Shown: piece after piece, positions 1 to 8,300 of the stretch
Layout: each line of letters opens with the position of its first letter
Numbering within the stretch: the first letter of the stretch is position 1
NCBI GenBank assembly: GCA_015478945.1
Contig: JABUQX010078781.1
Coordinates: 40,001-53,371 of the forward strand
DNA length: 13,371 nucleotides
Reading direction: 5' to 3'
Source of the DNA: Trachelipus rathkii
Lineage: Eukaryota > Arthropoda > Malacostraca > Isopoda > Trachelipodidae
Program-made: the position numbers and the translations under genes
Notes under the pieces: model-generated
Seen by the model: only the letters and a program-made list of their open reading frames with translations
Databases searched by the model: none
Told to the model about the DNA's origin: nothing

Positions 1-17
1 ATATTTAGACTACTTAC

Positions 18-120
18 CTTATAGAAATATTTGGTTCCTTTCTTGTATGAAGAAAAAATCCTGTGTCTATGAATTCTTTACTGAAGGGAACATGAAGTGT
101 CGTGGTAAATAGTTGCAAAT
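18..120 (-). CDS. Candidate internal exon, unknown protein, gene continues off the left edge
   Basis: On the minus strand a 103-nt stretch is bounded by an acceptor-like site (pyrimidine-containing tract ending TTTCACAG at 121-122) and a strong donor (ATAAG then GTAAGTAG, GT at 16-17). One frame is open right through it and for some codons upstream, and includes the residues LHVPFSKEFIDTGFF and HTRKEPNISI; the other two frames carry stops. The frame enters in phase 1 and leaves in phase 2. I do not recognise a family and see no motif. Any downstream exon would lie outside the window; upstream exons would have to sit beyond the TA tract and none is evident. The consensus-quality donor combined with a single open frame is the only support, so chance remains quite possible. 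Confidence 0.25.
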
Positions 121-157
121 CTGTGAAATTTTGAGCAAAATGAAATTTCAAGCTTTT

Positions 158-184
158 TATATATATATATATACTATATATATA

Positions 185-245
<61 letters not shown>

Positions 246-493
246 TATTATATCTATATATTATTATATATTATAGTATATATAATATATAGTATATACT
301 ATATATATAATATATTATATATATTATATATATTATATATATTATATTATATATATATATAATAATTATATACTATATATATATATATATATAACTATAG
401 TATATATGATATTATATATATTATATATATATATATATATATGATTATATTATATATATATTATATATATATCATATATATAATATATATATT
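158..493. repeat. Imperfect (TA)n tract
   Basis: About 335 bp of TA dinucleotides. The first part (about 188-238) is nearly pure, then the tract is broken by single-base phase shifts such as TAATAT and TAGTATA. It directly precedes the left end of the hAT-like element, so a target-site duplication cannot be read. Confidence 0.95.
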
Positions 494-1362
494 TAGGGAT
501 GTGCCGAATTAGTGAAAAAGCCGAATACCGAATAACCAGAATATTCGGCTAATACGTATTCGGCGAATCCCGAATATTTCGGCGAATAATCACTTCAACT
601 ATTCGGCCCGAATAGTTATTTCAAAGGTCGGTCATCCATTTTAGGGAAAAATACAAGAAAACTTACACTGGTCAACAAAAATAGGTGCAAATTTTTCTTG
701 GATGACTTTAGTAGCAATATATAGTAATTTCGGAGTTGCTGTTCCATAATATATTCTCCGATTTGCAATGTATCACTCCCATCATCCAATGGAATCCAGT
801 GGATACTAGGTCCTGCATTTTCTGTGAGATGATCAAAATTCATGTGCGCAACACGTAGGGCTGTAATAGACGTTCTTCCCCATATATCTACCAAGTAGCT
901 AGCAAGTTTCTACGGTCGATATTTCGGAAGCATGTGAGTAACTTCTGTACGTCTACATTATGATGCCATATGACTGGATTGAATGTCTATATCCCATTCC
1001 TGAAAACATCGATGGTCCGTCCATTGTTCACGCGTGGGGCTCAGGGTGAACTCGACGATCTTGAATGAAGAGTTGTTATTTGCCGAAGTTGTCTGAAGCT
1101 GTTGGCTCGAGGTTGCAATGAAAATGACTACTGGACATGGCTTCGAGGTTGCATGAAAAATCGTAACAGAGAAGCAGAGCTGCGGAGGCTCTTCACCAGT
1201 CAGATGGTAACTTGTGTATTGCAGTGAAGTTGCAGGCCTACTACTCGCTATGGGATCCCAGCATAACGCGATGCAGGTTGAGGTGGCGGACTGTTGTTGA
1301 CACTACCCAGCCGAATACCGAATATGTCAGTATTTTGGCCGAATAGGCCGATAATACCGAAT
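494..1362. mobile_element. Degraded hAT-like DNA transposon
   Basis: The left end begins TAGGGATGTGCCGAATT, which resembles the short terminal repeats of many hAT-superfamily elements. It is followed by a cluster of CCGAATA/ATTCGG motifs in both orientations (506-620). A second cluster of the same motifs lies at 1311-1362, so the island is bracketed by subterminal repeats, a hAT-like arrangement. The complementary terminal repeat is not visible at the right end and the flanks are TA tracts, so the right boundary and the 8-bp duplication cannot be confirmed. The interior has no intact transposase: only short minus-strand open pieces remain. I read it as a non-autonomous or decayed copy. The superfamily assignment comes from motif style, not from a protein match. 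Confidence 0.6.
616..894 (-). pseudogene. Short open frame inside the hAT-like element, possible transposase remnant
   Basis: A 92-codon minus-strand frame begins at 894 and stops at 616, just before the left ATTCGG cluster. Visible residues include HMNFDHLTENAGPSIHW and DGSDTLQIGEYIMEQQLRN. The C-terminal half is a hydrophobic stretch that looks non-coding. The frame is not continuous with the interior at 895-1310, where further short minus-strand open pieces (for example VQKLLTCFRNIDRRNLLAT) are interrupted by stops. None of the conserved hAT features (BED zinc finger, catalytic acidic residues, C-terminal dimerisation region) is recognisable. It may be a broken piece of transposase or simply a chance frame; its position within the element is the main argument. 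Confidence 0.2.
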
Positions 1363-1379
1363 GCTTACGACAATGGTAC

Positions 1380-1708
1380 TAATATATTAATAATAATAAT
1401 TAGTATCATTATATATATTAGATTATATATATATATAATATAAATTTATGAGTAAGGTAAATATATATATAATATATAATATTATTAATGATATATATAT
1501 ATATATAATAATTCATATATATATATAATATATACTATATATAATATATATATTAATAATATATATAACTATATATATATATATATATATATAATATCTA
1601 TATAGTATATAATATATATATATATATATATTATATTAATAATATTATATATATATATATATTATATATATTATAATGTATATACTATATAGTATATATA
1701 TATTATAT

Positions 1709-1744
<36 letters not shown>

Positions 1745-1782
1745 TAAATATACTATATGTATTAAATATATATACTATACCG

Positions 1783-1821
<39 letters not shown>
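1380..1821. repeat. Imperfect (TA)n tract
   Basis: About 440 bp of TA-dominated sequence with many TAATAT interruptions and a few non-TA insertions (ATGAGTAAGGTAA near 1448). It separates the hAT-like element from the island at 1822. Confidence 0.95.
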
Positions 1822-1824
<3 letters not shown>

Positions 1825-2190
1825 TGTGTATGACGATTCGCCGTCCAAGAGGTAAAAGATTCTTAAAATCATTCGAAGTGTTAGGTTGAATTGAATCATT
1901 CGTTGTTGCTTCATACCATTTTACAAGATTCAAAAAATCAATTAACTTCCGAGATAAAAACCGTTCATTGTGTTAGTGCTCAGGTTACCAAAAGATCTTC
2001 TATCATTGCTCTGAAAAAAAGGTCTTCTGTTTTCATTAATAACTCTAATAATTTTGGACCACACTCCTATTTTATTATTTCTGACTCTAACACTTCTTCC
2101 TCTTTGCCCAATTCCTGTTTTAAACAAAAGTTGAGATACTTCAGTTCTCAGATTAGGAAACTCAACTTTGTTCACTTTTACTGTCGTCAG

Positions 2191-2192
<2 letters not shown>
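1822..2192. other. Unique-looking sequence without a recognisable gene
   Basis: This 370-bp stretch has ordinary mixed composition. A plus-strand frame is open from 1891 into the TC array downstream, but its length comes from that array, and the part before it has no recognised domain. No RNA gene, splice-bounded exon or repeat copy is apparent. Confidence 0.5.
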
Positions 2193-2236
<44 letters not shown>

Positions 2237-2247
2237 ACTCTCTCTCT

Positions 2248-2333
<86 letters not shown>

Positions 2334-2424
2334 CTCTCATCTTCTCTCATCGGTCTCTCTCATCCTCTACTCTACTCTCTCTCTCATCTCTCTCTTCTCT
2401 CTCTCTTCTCTCTCTCATCATGAA
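2193..2424. repeat. (TC)n/(GA)n microsatellite
   Basis: A dinucleotide array with a pure core of about 78 bp (about 39 TC units, 2252-2329). It is flanked by imperfect TC broken by TTC, CAT and CTACTC interruptions. The serine/leucine-rich (plus) and arginine/glutamate-rich (minus) translations across it are products of the array, not proteins. Polypurine-polypyrimidine tracts like this can adopt triplex structure. Confidence 0.97.
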
Positions 2425-2555
2425 TTCAACTTATACAGAGAATTTCCTAAAACTATATACTTCAGGAAATTTTATTTTCTGGATCTTTCCCTTTTAATAT
2501 ATTTCACTTCGATCTTTATTTTAAACGATCTTTTTCTGGAGCATATAGACCGTTT

Positions 2556-2719
2556 ATACACTATATAATACTATATATAGTACTATATATATATAGTATA
2601 TATATATGATATATATATATGATATAGGTAATATTATATATATACTATATATATATTATATATTTTATATATATATCTATATATGATATATAACTATATA
2701 TATATATATGAGTAATATA
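2556..2719. repeat. Imperfect (TA)n tract
   Basis: TA dinucleotides with repeated TATAGTA and TGATATA interruptions. It immediately precedes copy A of the dispersed repeat at 2740. Confidence 0.95.
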
Positions 2720-2739
2720 TACTTCTAAAGTAAAGACTG

Positions 2740-2992
2740 ACTCAATAGACAAATTTCAGTCTCAAAACCGGTTCAAATTTGAGCTTCAAGAGTCGTAAAG
2801 ACAAAGTTTTACAAATGTAAAATGAGATAGAAGTAATTGCTCGGACATGAGGTACTTTTCTGTGATAGTTAATTAGTCAATTTGACATGAAAACAAATTA
2901 CTGGCTATTTGAATAGTTTTGATATGCTCAGATTGCGTGTTTGACACGGTTCTGGGAACCCCATTCAAAAAACTGGTTCACCTTTAATATAC
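2740..2992 (+). repeat. Dispersed repeat family 1, copy A
   Basis: This stretch aligns collinearly along its whole length with 4448-4694. Shared blocks in order are CTCAATAGACAAATTT, TTCAAATTTGAGC, AGTTTT with CAAATGT, GAGGTACTTTTCTGTGA, TATTTGAATAGTTTT, TTGACACG and GGTTCAC. The copies differ by many substitutions and small indels, so both are old. Copy A follows a TA tract and ends in TTTAATATA. It has no terminal inverted repeat that I can see and no coding frame. I do not recognise the family. Confidence 0.8.
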
Positions 2993-3179
2993 TATTATTA
3001 CTCTGCCGCTTACACTTAATCCAACCCTCTTCCCTGCGCGCGCTCTGTCGAACGCTAAGGTGTAGTATGTACACACCACGCATAGACGGTAGAAATACTC
3101 ACATAATGTTCTATTTATTTTCAGTTTTGCTGCGTCAGCGGGCTGACGGGTAGAATAGTAAGTCATTTATTTCTGCTTC
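2993..3179. other. Short mixed-composition island, no gene assigned
   Basis: The island holds a CpG-rich patch (CTGCGCGCGCTCTGTCGAACG near 3034) and an acceptor-like tract ending TTTATTTTCAG at 3124. A donor-like AATAGTAAGT follows 33 nt later. Nothing recognisable as protein or RNA is encoded, and a 33-nt exon is too short to support on its own. Confidence 0.4.
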
Positions 3180-3361
3180 ATATTATATATGAGCAGTGTA
3201 CATATATATATAGTAATATAATATATAATATATATAGTATATTATATCTTAATTATAGATATATTATATATAATATACTATATATATTATACTATATATA
3301 TATAATATATATATTAATATATAAAATATGTATATAATATATATTTATATTACTATATTAT

Positions 3362-3399
<38 letters not shown>

Positions 3400-3524
3400 T
3401 ACACCATATATAGATATATACTATATATAATATTATATATATATTATAATATATATATATATATATATATATCATAAATATATATATATATACTATATAT
3501 ATAATATATACTATAGTATATATA
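3180..3524. repeat. Imperfect (TA)n tract
   Basis: About 345 bp of TA with TAATAT and TAGTATA phase shifts and an isolated ATTACACCATATATAG interruption near 3398. The long tyrosine/isoleucine-rich minus-strand frame across it is an artefact. Confidence 0.95.
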
Positions 3525-3630
3525 AGCAAATTTCTTTTTACATAGCATGTAGACTTTCTTCTTTCCGAATATACAAGGAGCAAGAAGATACTATATGCAT
3601 CTGCTCTCCTCTCTCTCTCAGTCATCTTTC
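3525..3630. other. Short non-repeat spacer with a small CT-rich patch
   Basis: About 100 bp of mixed sequence between two TA tracts, including a short pyrimidine run (CTCTCCTCTCTCTCTCAG near 3603). No gene or repeat copy is seen. Confidence 0.5.
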
Positions 3631-3740
3631 TATATATATATATATATACTATATATATTATATTACTACCTAAGTACCTAATATACTCACTATACCCTAC
3701 TATTATACTAGCCTATTATATACATATAACATATATATTA
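3631..3740. repeat. Degenerate TA-rich tract
   Basis: It starts as clean TA and decays into CTA/TAC-containing sequence (CCTAAGTACC, CCTACTATTATACTAG), unlike the other TA blocks. Confidence 0.8.
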
Positions 3741-4245
3741 TACTCGTACCAGCAAGAAATAAGACCACTCATGCAAGACATTGAGAGCAAAGGCGGGGAG
3801 GTAAGGGTTAGGGGGAGACGTGGAAGAATGAAGGCAATCTCCAAATAAGAACTTGAAAGGCTATATTGATGGGGACTAAGGGTGATAATCAATTATAAAA
3901 AATCATCGCCAGCATACTACAAAATACTAAGCCAAAATTTTCAATGAAACCGAGCTTTGTAACATCTCGCCGCTCTCTGCGCTTGGTTCATAATACTGAC
4001 TAAAATCAAAGAACAGACCTGTATTTATAACCTCGCACTGCTCTTAAAATTGCAAATGGTCGACATAGAAAAAGTGTAGCATCACGTAAAATGTCTAGAA
4101 AAGGAGAAGCGGAAAGGATTTCCATAATAACTTGAAATATCATATAGAACGAATACAGATTTATGAAGACCGACACATACGTCGGCATCAAGTCATAAGA
4201 AGACAATTACTCGTGAAGCAAGAGACAACGTTGAGTCCTCAAGCA
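3741..4245. other. Mixed-composition island, nothing recognised
   Basis: About 500 bp of normal-looking sequence between TA tracts. It contains a purine-rich stretch (about 3786-3840, including GGCGGGGAGGTAAGGG) but no frame with recognisable protein features, no tRNA-like fold and no match to the repeat copies elsewhere in the window. Open frames of about 60 codons on both strands run out into the TA tracts and are not supported. Confidence 0.5.
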
Positions 4246-4282
4246 TTAATTATATATTGTATATATCTATATAGATATATAT

Positions 4283-4320
<38 letters not shown>

Positions 4321-4431
4321 TAGTATTTAACTATAATATATATATATATATATATGAATTATATATAGAATAATATATAAGTATATAATATATATTAATA
4401 TATATCCAAATCTAATAATATATATAATATA
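4246..4431. repeat. Imperfect (TA)n tract
   Basis: TA with several insertions (TTTAACTATA, TGAATTATA, ATCCAAATC). It runs into the left end of copy B. Confidence 0.93.
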
Positions 4432-4694
4432 TAACCTTGTAAAAATGCTCAAATAGACAAATTTAGGGTCTTCAAAAACGGGTGTCAAAATTGAGCATTC
4501 AAAACTATTCAAATAGAGTAGTTTTCCAAAATGTCAATATGAGAAATAATAATTCTCAACTGAGTACTTTTTCTGTGAGTATGTTTATGTCAATTGATGA
4601 ATAAAATTAACTAATATTTGAATAGTTTTTGTATGACTCATTTTTGACACGCTGTTTGAAGTGACCCTTTAAACGTGTTCACTTTATATAATAT
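4432..4694 (+). repeat. Dispersed repeat family 1, copy B
   Basis: This is the partner of 2740-2992 in direct orientation, about 1.7 kb away. It starts after the TA tract with ATAACCTTGTAAAAATGCTC and ends TGTTCACTTTATATAATA. The ATAACCTTGTA start also occurs at 5893, at the head of copy C. The collinear blocks with copy A cover the entire length, and the spacing of the blocks is conserved apart from small indels. It is non-coding. Confidence 0.8.
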
Positions 4695-4780
4695 ATTACT
4701 TCCTTAAAAACGTAAAAATTAATATATTAGTATATATATATTTATATACGTATATTATTCATCTCTTTTATATACTGTAT
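4695..4780. repeat. TA-rich stretch
   Basis: A less regular AT-rich segment with a short TATATATATATTTATATACG run at 4731-4750. It continues the TA-rich end of copy B. Confidence 0.6.
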
Positions 4781-5558
4781 TGTTTATCTATGTTTTCCAT
4801 CCTTCCTATTTTCATTTTGCTATAGCAGGATGATTGTTGTGGGTCATGGCCATAGGATTCAATTAATCGTGTAGAGATTGCCAGCAGAGCCGAGGTGGGG
4901 ACAGGACAGACCGCCATCGTACGTAATATATATCTAATACGCCTTAGTATTACATACGCCATTACACCAAACCATAGATACCGGGTAATAAATTGGGGAA
5001 TTTAACTTAAATACACAGCAATAAAATAAAAAAAATAACTTTAATATAAAGCAAAGTTGAAACTAAAGGGTTAAAAAAAGATAAACGATTATTCCATGTT
5101 AACTTTTTCTTTTGCGGTTAATTAATAAAAAAAAATCAATGAAAATATTCAAAATGAAATGAAATAAAATGAAATTTGGGTAAGTATTTTAAACACTGCA
5201 GACTTTCAGACAAACAATTTCACATAGCATTGCTTTTTGATGTGAAGTATATCATATACAATGTAAAGTATACTTATATGAAGTACCTTGAATTGAAAAA
5301 TTAAAATCATTCAATTAATTTAATAATTTCCACGCGATAGGAAGTATAGTTCCTTCAAATTTCAGTTATTTATTAATATTTATAATTCAGGCATTACGTA
5401 AGAATTAAAATTAATTTAAAAATAATTATTACAATTTATAACAAGGTTTATACAGGAATAATTCAGGTCAAACTAAAATTAATCTTGCGAATAATAATTC
5501 ATGATTAGCCCAATGAGTGATTTTTTAATGGATTTTAATTAAAAATATTCTAATAATT
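4781..5558. other. AT-rich island without a supported gene
   Basis: The first 200 bp have mixed composition. A minus-strand frame there (start 4962, or internal ATG 4917) would encode residues such as VPTSALLAISTRLIESYG, with no recognised domain and no splice or promoter support. On the plus strand a good pyrimidine-rich acceptor-like tract ends at 4829, but the frames after it hit stops quickly. From about 4990 to 5558 the sequence is A/T-rich non-coding with homopolymer runs, and I see no further structure. Confidence 0.4.
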
Positions 5559-5890
5559 TATATATATATATATATATATATATATCATTATATATAGTAG
5601 TATAGTATTAATATTATTTATTATATAGAATATATATTATAATATATAAAATACTATATACATATTATATATATATATAGATATATAATATATATATATA
5701 TATATTAATATATCATATATAATATCTATATAATATATATATAATTTAATTTATAAGAATAATATAATATATACATATATATATTACACGTATATAATAT
5801 ATATATATATATATAATATATAATATATATAATATGATTAATATATAATTATAATATATATATATATAAATAATATACGGCATATATATT
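5559..5890. repeat. Imperfect (TA)n tract
   Basis: About 330 bp of TA with TAATAT, TAGTATA and CACGTATA interruptions, ending at the head of repeat copy C. Confidence 0.94.
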
Positions 5891-6060
5891 AAATAACCTT
5901 GTATTAACATAAAGCAAAAAATATTATTTTTTTCGAATAGATACTTTTTCAAAAAACTACAATAGTTATAGGGGGAAAGAAATACATTGCTCGGATCATG
6001 GTTACATTTTAAGTTGGGGAAAATGTAAAAAATAAAAAAATTAAAAATATTGTAAAATAA
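5891..6060 (+). repeat. Dispersed repeat, copy C (links families 1 and 2)
   Basis: The copy begins AATAACCTTGTA, like copy B. Its central part (CAAAAAACTACAATAG, GAAAGAAATACATT, GGGGAAAATGTAAAAAATA) matches copies D and E. The block ATTGCTCGGATCATGG also matches ATTGCTCGGACATGAGG of copy A at the equivalent position. It ends in an A-rich tail running into TA. It is non-coding, with no recognised family. Confidence 0.65.
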
Positions 6061-6099
6061 AAATATATATATTATATATATATATATATATTTATATAG

Positions 6100-6146
<47 letters not shown>

Positions 6147-6160
6147 TATATATTATATAA
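6061..6160. repeat. (TA)n tract between repeat copies C and D
   Basis: About 100 bp of TA with a nearly pure run at about 6109-6142. It follows the A-rich end of copy C directly, so the tract may have grown from that tail. Confidence 0.93.
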
Positions 6161-6162
6161 TA

Positions 6163-6262
6163 GTCTCAAAAAACTCGGCATATACTACAAGCGAAAAGAA
6201 ATGTACATTTTTGTGAATTCCTTGTAGCAAATTTAGTTAGGAAAATGTAAAAAAAAAGAAAT
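6163..6262 (+). repeat. Dispersed repeat, copy D
   Basis: TCTCAAAAAACTCGGCATA, ACTACAAGCGAAAAGAAATG, CAAATTTAGTTAGGAAAATG and the following A-run align in order with copy C and with the reverse complement of 6899-7017. It is followed by 70 bp of AT-rich sequence and another TA tract. Confidence 0.7.
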
Positions 6263-6330
6263 TAATTGATAATCAATAAATTATTAATAAATTAATATAG
6301 TTTATTATTATTTTTTTTAGGATTTAGTGA

Positions 6331-6380
6331 TATAATATATCATATAATAGTATATATATTTATATATATTTATAATATAT

Positions 6381-6432
<52 letters not shown>

Positions 6433-6500
6433 AGAAATGATATCATATATATATATATATATATAATAATATATATATAATAATATTATATTATTTGTAT
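6331..6500. repeat. Imperfect (TA)n tract
   Basis: TA-dominated, with a long nearly pure run at about 6389-6430 and one non-TA interruption (TTGAGAAATGATATC near 6430). It ends at the GC-rich island. Confidence 0.94.
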
Positions 6501-6510
6501 AAGATATTAC

Positions 6511-6756
6511 ATCGGACCAATGCTAGGGGCTCGAGCCGAACGGGAACACGAGTGGGGGGGGGGGAACGTTTTCCATACCCCCGCTAGGGAGCGGCGGAGG
6601 AACCCCGAAGCAGACCCAAATACAAAGAGCGGTTCCGGAGAGCCCCTCCCGGAAGGGGGGGGGGAATTAGTGTCCCCTGCCCCGTAGTTGCCCGGGAAGC
6701 CGAGGACCCCCGAGTGGCGCCTAACCCAACGGTTGCGGTTAGACTTTGGTATTCTT
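6511..6756. other. GC-rich island with two poly-G runs
   Basis: About 245 bp of strongly GC-rich sequence (by count 42 of 60 bases are G or C at 6541-6600) inside extremely AT-rich DNA. It contains G runs of 11 (6554-6564) and 10 (6655-6664). Small stem-loops include CCGCT/AGCGG around AGGG (6581-6594) and CTAACC/GGTTAG near 6721-6742. It ends close to TTCTTTTAGGTAAAA. Frames are open on both strands only because GC-rich DNA has few stops; no protein family is recognisable. It could be a fragment of a mobile element or a CpG-rich regulatory piece; I cannot choose. Confidence 0.6.
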
Positions 6757-6898
6757 TTAGGTAAAAACAAAAAAAAAGAGCAGAAATTTAAAATAGAAAG
6801 GTGCTATTTATTTAACAAGAGTAATCCCAATAAAAGGATCTCTAAAGTAGGGCTCTCTAATTCATCAATTCTATAATTATTAACAATAATTTTTTTTA
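6757..6898. other. A/T-rich spacer right of the GC island
   Basis: About 140 bp of AT-rich non-coding sequence that leads into the T-rich edge of repeat copy E. No feature is recognised. Confidence 0.5.
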
Positions 6899-7017
6899 GT
6901 TTATTATTTTTTTTATATTTTTTTACATTTTCCTATCTAAAATTTAACCAGGCAATTACCATATAATGTATTCCTTTTCCAACACACTCGTACTATTGCT
7001 GTAGTTTCTTTTTGAGA
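6899..7017 (-). repeat. Dispersed repeat, copy E (inverted)
   Basis: The reverse complement reads TCTCAAAAAGAAACTACAGC, GGAAAAGGAATACATT, TTAAATTTTAGATAGG and AAAATGTAAAAAAATA in order, matching copies C and D. It is the only copy found in the minus orientation. With copy D it forms imperfect inverted repeats around the GC-rich island. Confidence 0.7.
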
Positions 7018-7093
7018 TAATGAGAATGGGAATTGAAAGAAATTTTTGCTGTTAATGAAATCAGCATACCACAAGCAATCACCATCTCGCCTA

Positions 7094-7185
7094 TATACAT
7101 ATATATATATTATATATTATATTTTCACCCTATATATATATATACTATATAATATATATATATTATATATAATATATATATAGTT

Positions 7186-7228
<43 letters not shown>

Positions 7229-7240
7229 TATTATATTATA
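7094..7240. repeat. Imperfect (TA)n tract
   Basis: About 145 bp of TA interrupted once by TTTTCACCC near 7121. It abuts the GCGCAAA-rich element. Confidence 0.93.
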
Positions 7241-7242
7241 TT

Positions 7243-7467
7243 TAGAGAGGTGGCAAATAAGCGCGAAATAAAGCGCAAAAAAGCGGCGAAAGCGCCAATT
7301 TGCGCGCGCTTAGGTAAAACATGTGCTTTTGCGTTTGCGGGCCGAAATTTTCAAAAATTGCGCATTTGCGGATTGTTGCGCTGGTATGAAACTATTTACG
7401 AGCGCAAAGCGCAAAAAATTGCTCTCTATCTAAATAATTTGCGTTTGCGCTCTATCATCAATAATAT
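7243..7467 (+). mobile_element. GCGCAAA/TTTGCGC-rich element, transposon-like, copy 1
   Basis: The island opens with AGAGAGGTGGCAAATAAGCG, which has the look of a hAT-type terminal repeat (pyrimidine-AG-N-GGTGG pattern). It then carries many copies of GCGCAAA and its complement TTTGCGC in both orientations (for example 7270-7280, 7304-7309, 7330-7340, 7361-7373, 7401-7412, 7438-7450). Such clustered, bidirectional short motifs are typical of DNA-transposon ends where transposase binds. No transposase is encoded; the plus-strand frame across it is lysine/arginine/alanine-rich because of the motif. The right terminus is not visible before the TA tract. Confidence 0.4.
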
Positions 7468-7469
7468 AT

Positions 7470-7658
7470 TGGCTTATATATATATATACTATATATATAT
7501 ATATATAAATATATATATTATATATTTATAATTATATATATATATATAAATTGATATATATATTATATAATATTTATTATAGTAATATTATTTATATTAT
7601 ATTATATAATATATAGTAATAATATAATATATCATAATATAATATATATATATAATAT

Positions 7659-7690
<32 letters not shown>

Positions 7691-8232
7691 ATTAATTATT
7701 ATAAATATATATATATTTATAATATATATATATTATAATATATATATAATTATATATATTATATTATATATATAAATATATATATATATATTATAATATA
7801 TATTATATATATTATACTTTTTAATATATAATTATATAATACTATTATATATATATTTTATATATAAGTATATATATATTAAATATTATATATATATATT
7901 ACTATATATATATTATATAGTATATATATATATATATATGATAATAAGTATTATATTAATCATATATGATAGTATTATATACGTATATTGGTACTATATA
8001 AGATAGTAGTAATAGTATATATATATTATAATATTATTATATATATTATATAGCTATATATAATATATTATATTAATATATAATTTATATATAAAATATA
8101 TATATATATTAAATATATATAATATAATAAATTATGTATATATATATATATCTATATATAATATAAATATGATAAATTTATATAGTTATATATAATATAT
8201 ATGATTTATATATATATTATTAATATATATAT
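7470..8232. repeat. Longest (TA)n tract in the window
   Basis: About 760 bp of TA-dominated sequence. It is heavily interrupted by TAATAT, TTATAAT and AGTATAT shifts and a more complex stretch near 7938-8012 (GATAATAAGTATTATATTAA, TTGGTACTATATAAG). Frames within it are meaningless. Confidence 0.95.
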
Positions 8233-8243
8233 GTTCATAAAGA

Positions 8244-8300
8244 ATCATTTTAAACTGAATGGGGAAGATCGTGAAAAATAAAAATATAAAAAGTAATTAT
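8244..8300 (+). repeat. Dispersed repeat, copy F (3' part only)
   Basis: CATTTTAAACTGAATGGGG followed by GTGAAAAATAAAAATATAAA matches the 3' end of copy C (CATTTTAAGTTGGGGAAAAT and AAAAAATAAAAAAATT). The A-rich tail leads straight into the AAT microsatellite. Confidence 0.5.

Noticed and set aside
1891..2568. 225-codon plus-strand frame and the Arg/Glu-rich minus-strand frames over the TC array
   Set aside because: Their length comes entirely from the (TC)n/(GA)n microsatellite, which lacks stops in every frame. The non-repeat ends show no domain or splice context.
3125..3157. 33-nt candidate micro-exon with a good acceptor and an AATAGTAAGT donor
   Set aside because: It is in frame with nothing nearby and too short to distinguish from chance; noted in the island description only.
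3353..3625. Tyr/Ile-rich frames in TA tracts (also near 4327-4512, 5746-5952, 7250-7531 and 11034-11240)
   Set aside because: Alternating TA translates as Tyr-Ile repeats; these are low-complexity artefacts.
4768..4962. 64-codon minus-strand frame with some protein-like character
   Set aside because: No splice or promoter signals, no domain, and it is flanked by TA-rich sequence; kept only as a remark.
6507..6770. 87-codon minus-strand frame over the GC-rich island and the overlapping plus-strand frame from 6688
   Set aside because: GC-rich sequence lacks stops by composition. The frame runs through poly-G as glycine/proline and no protein family is recognisable.
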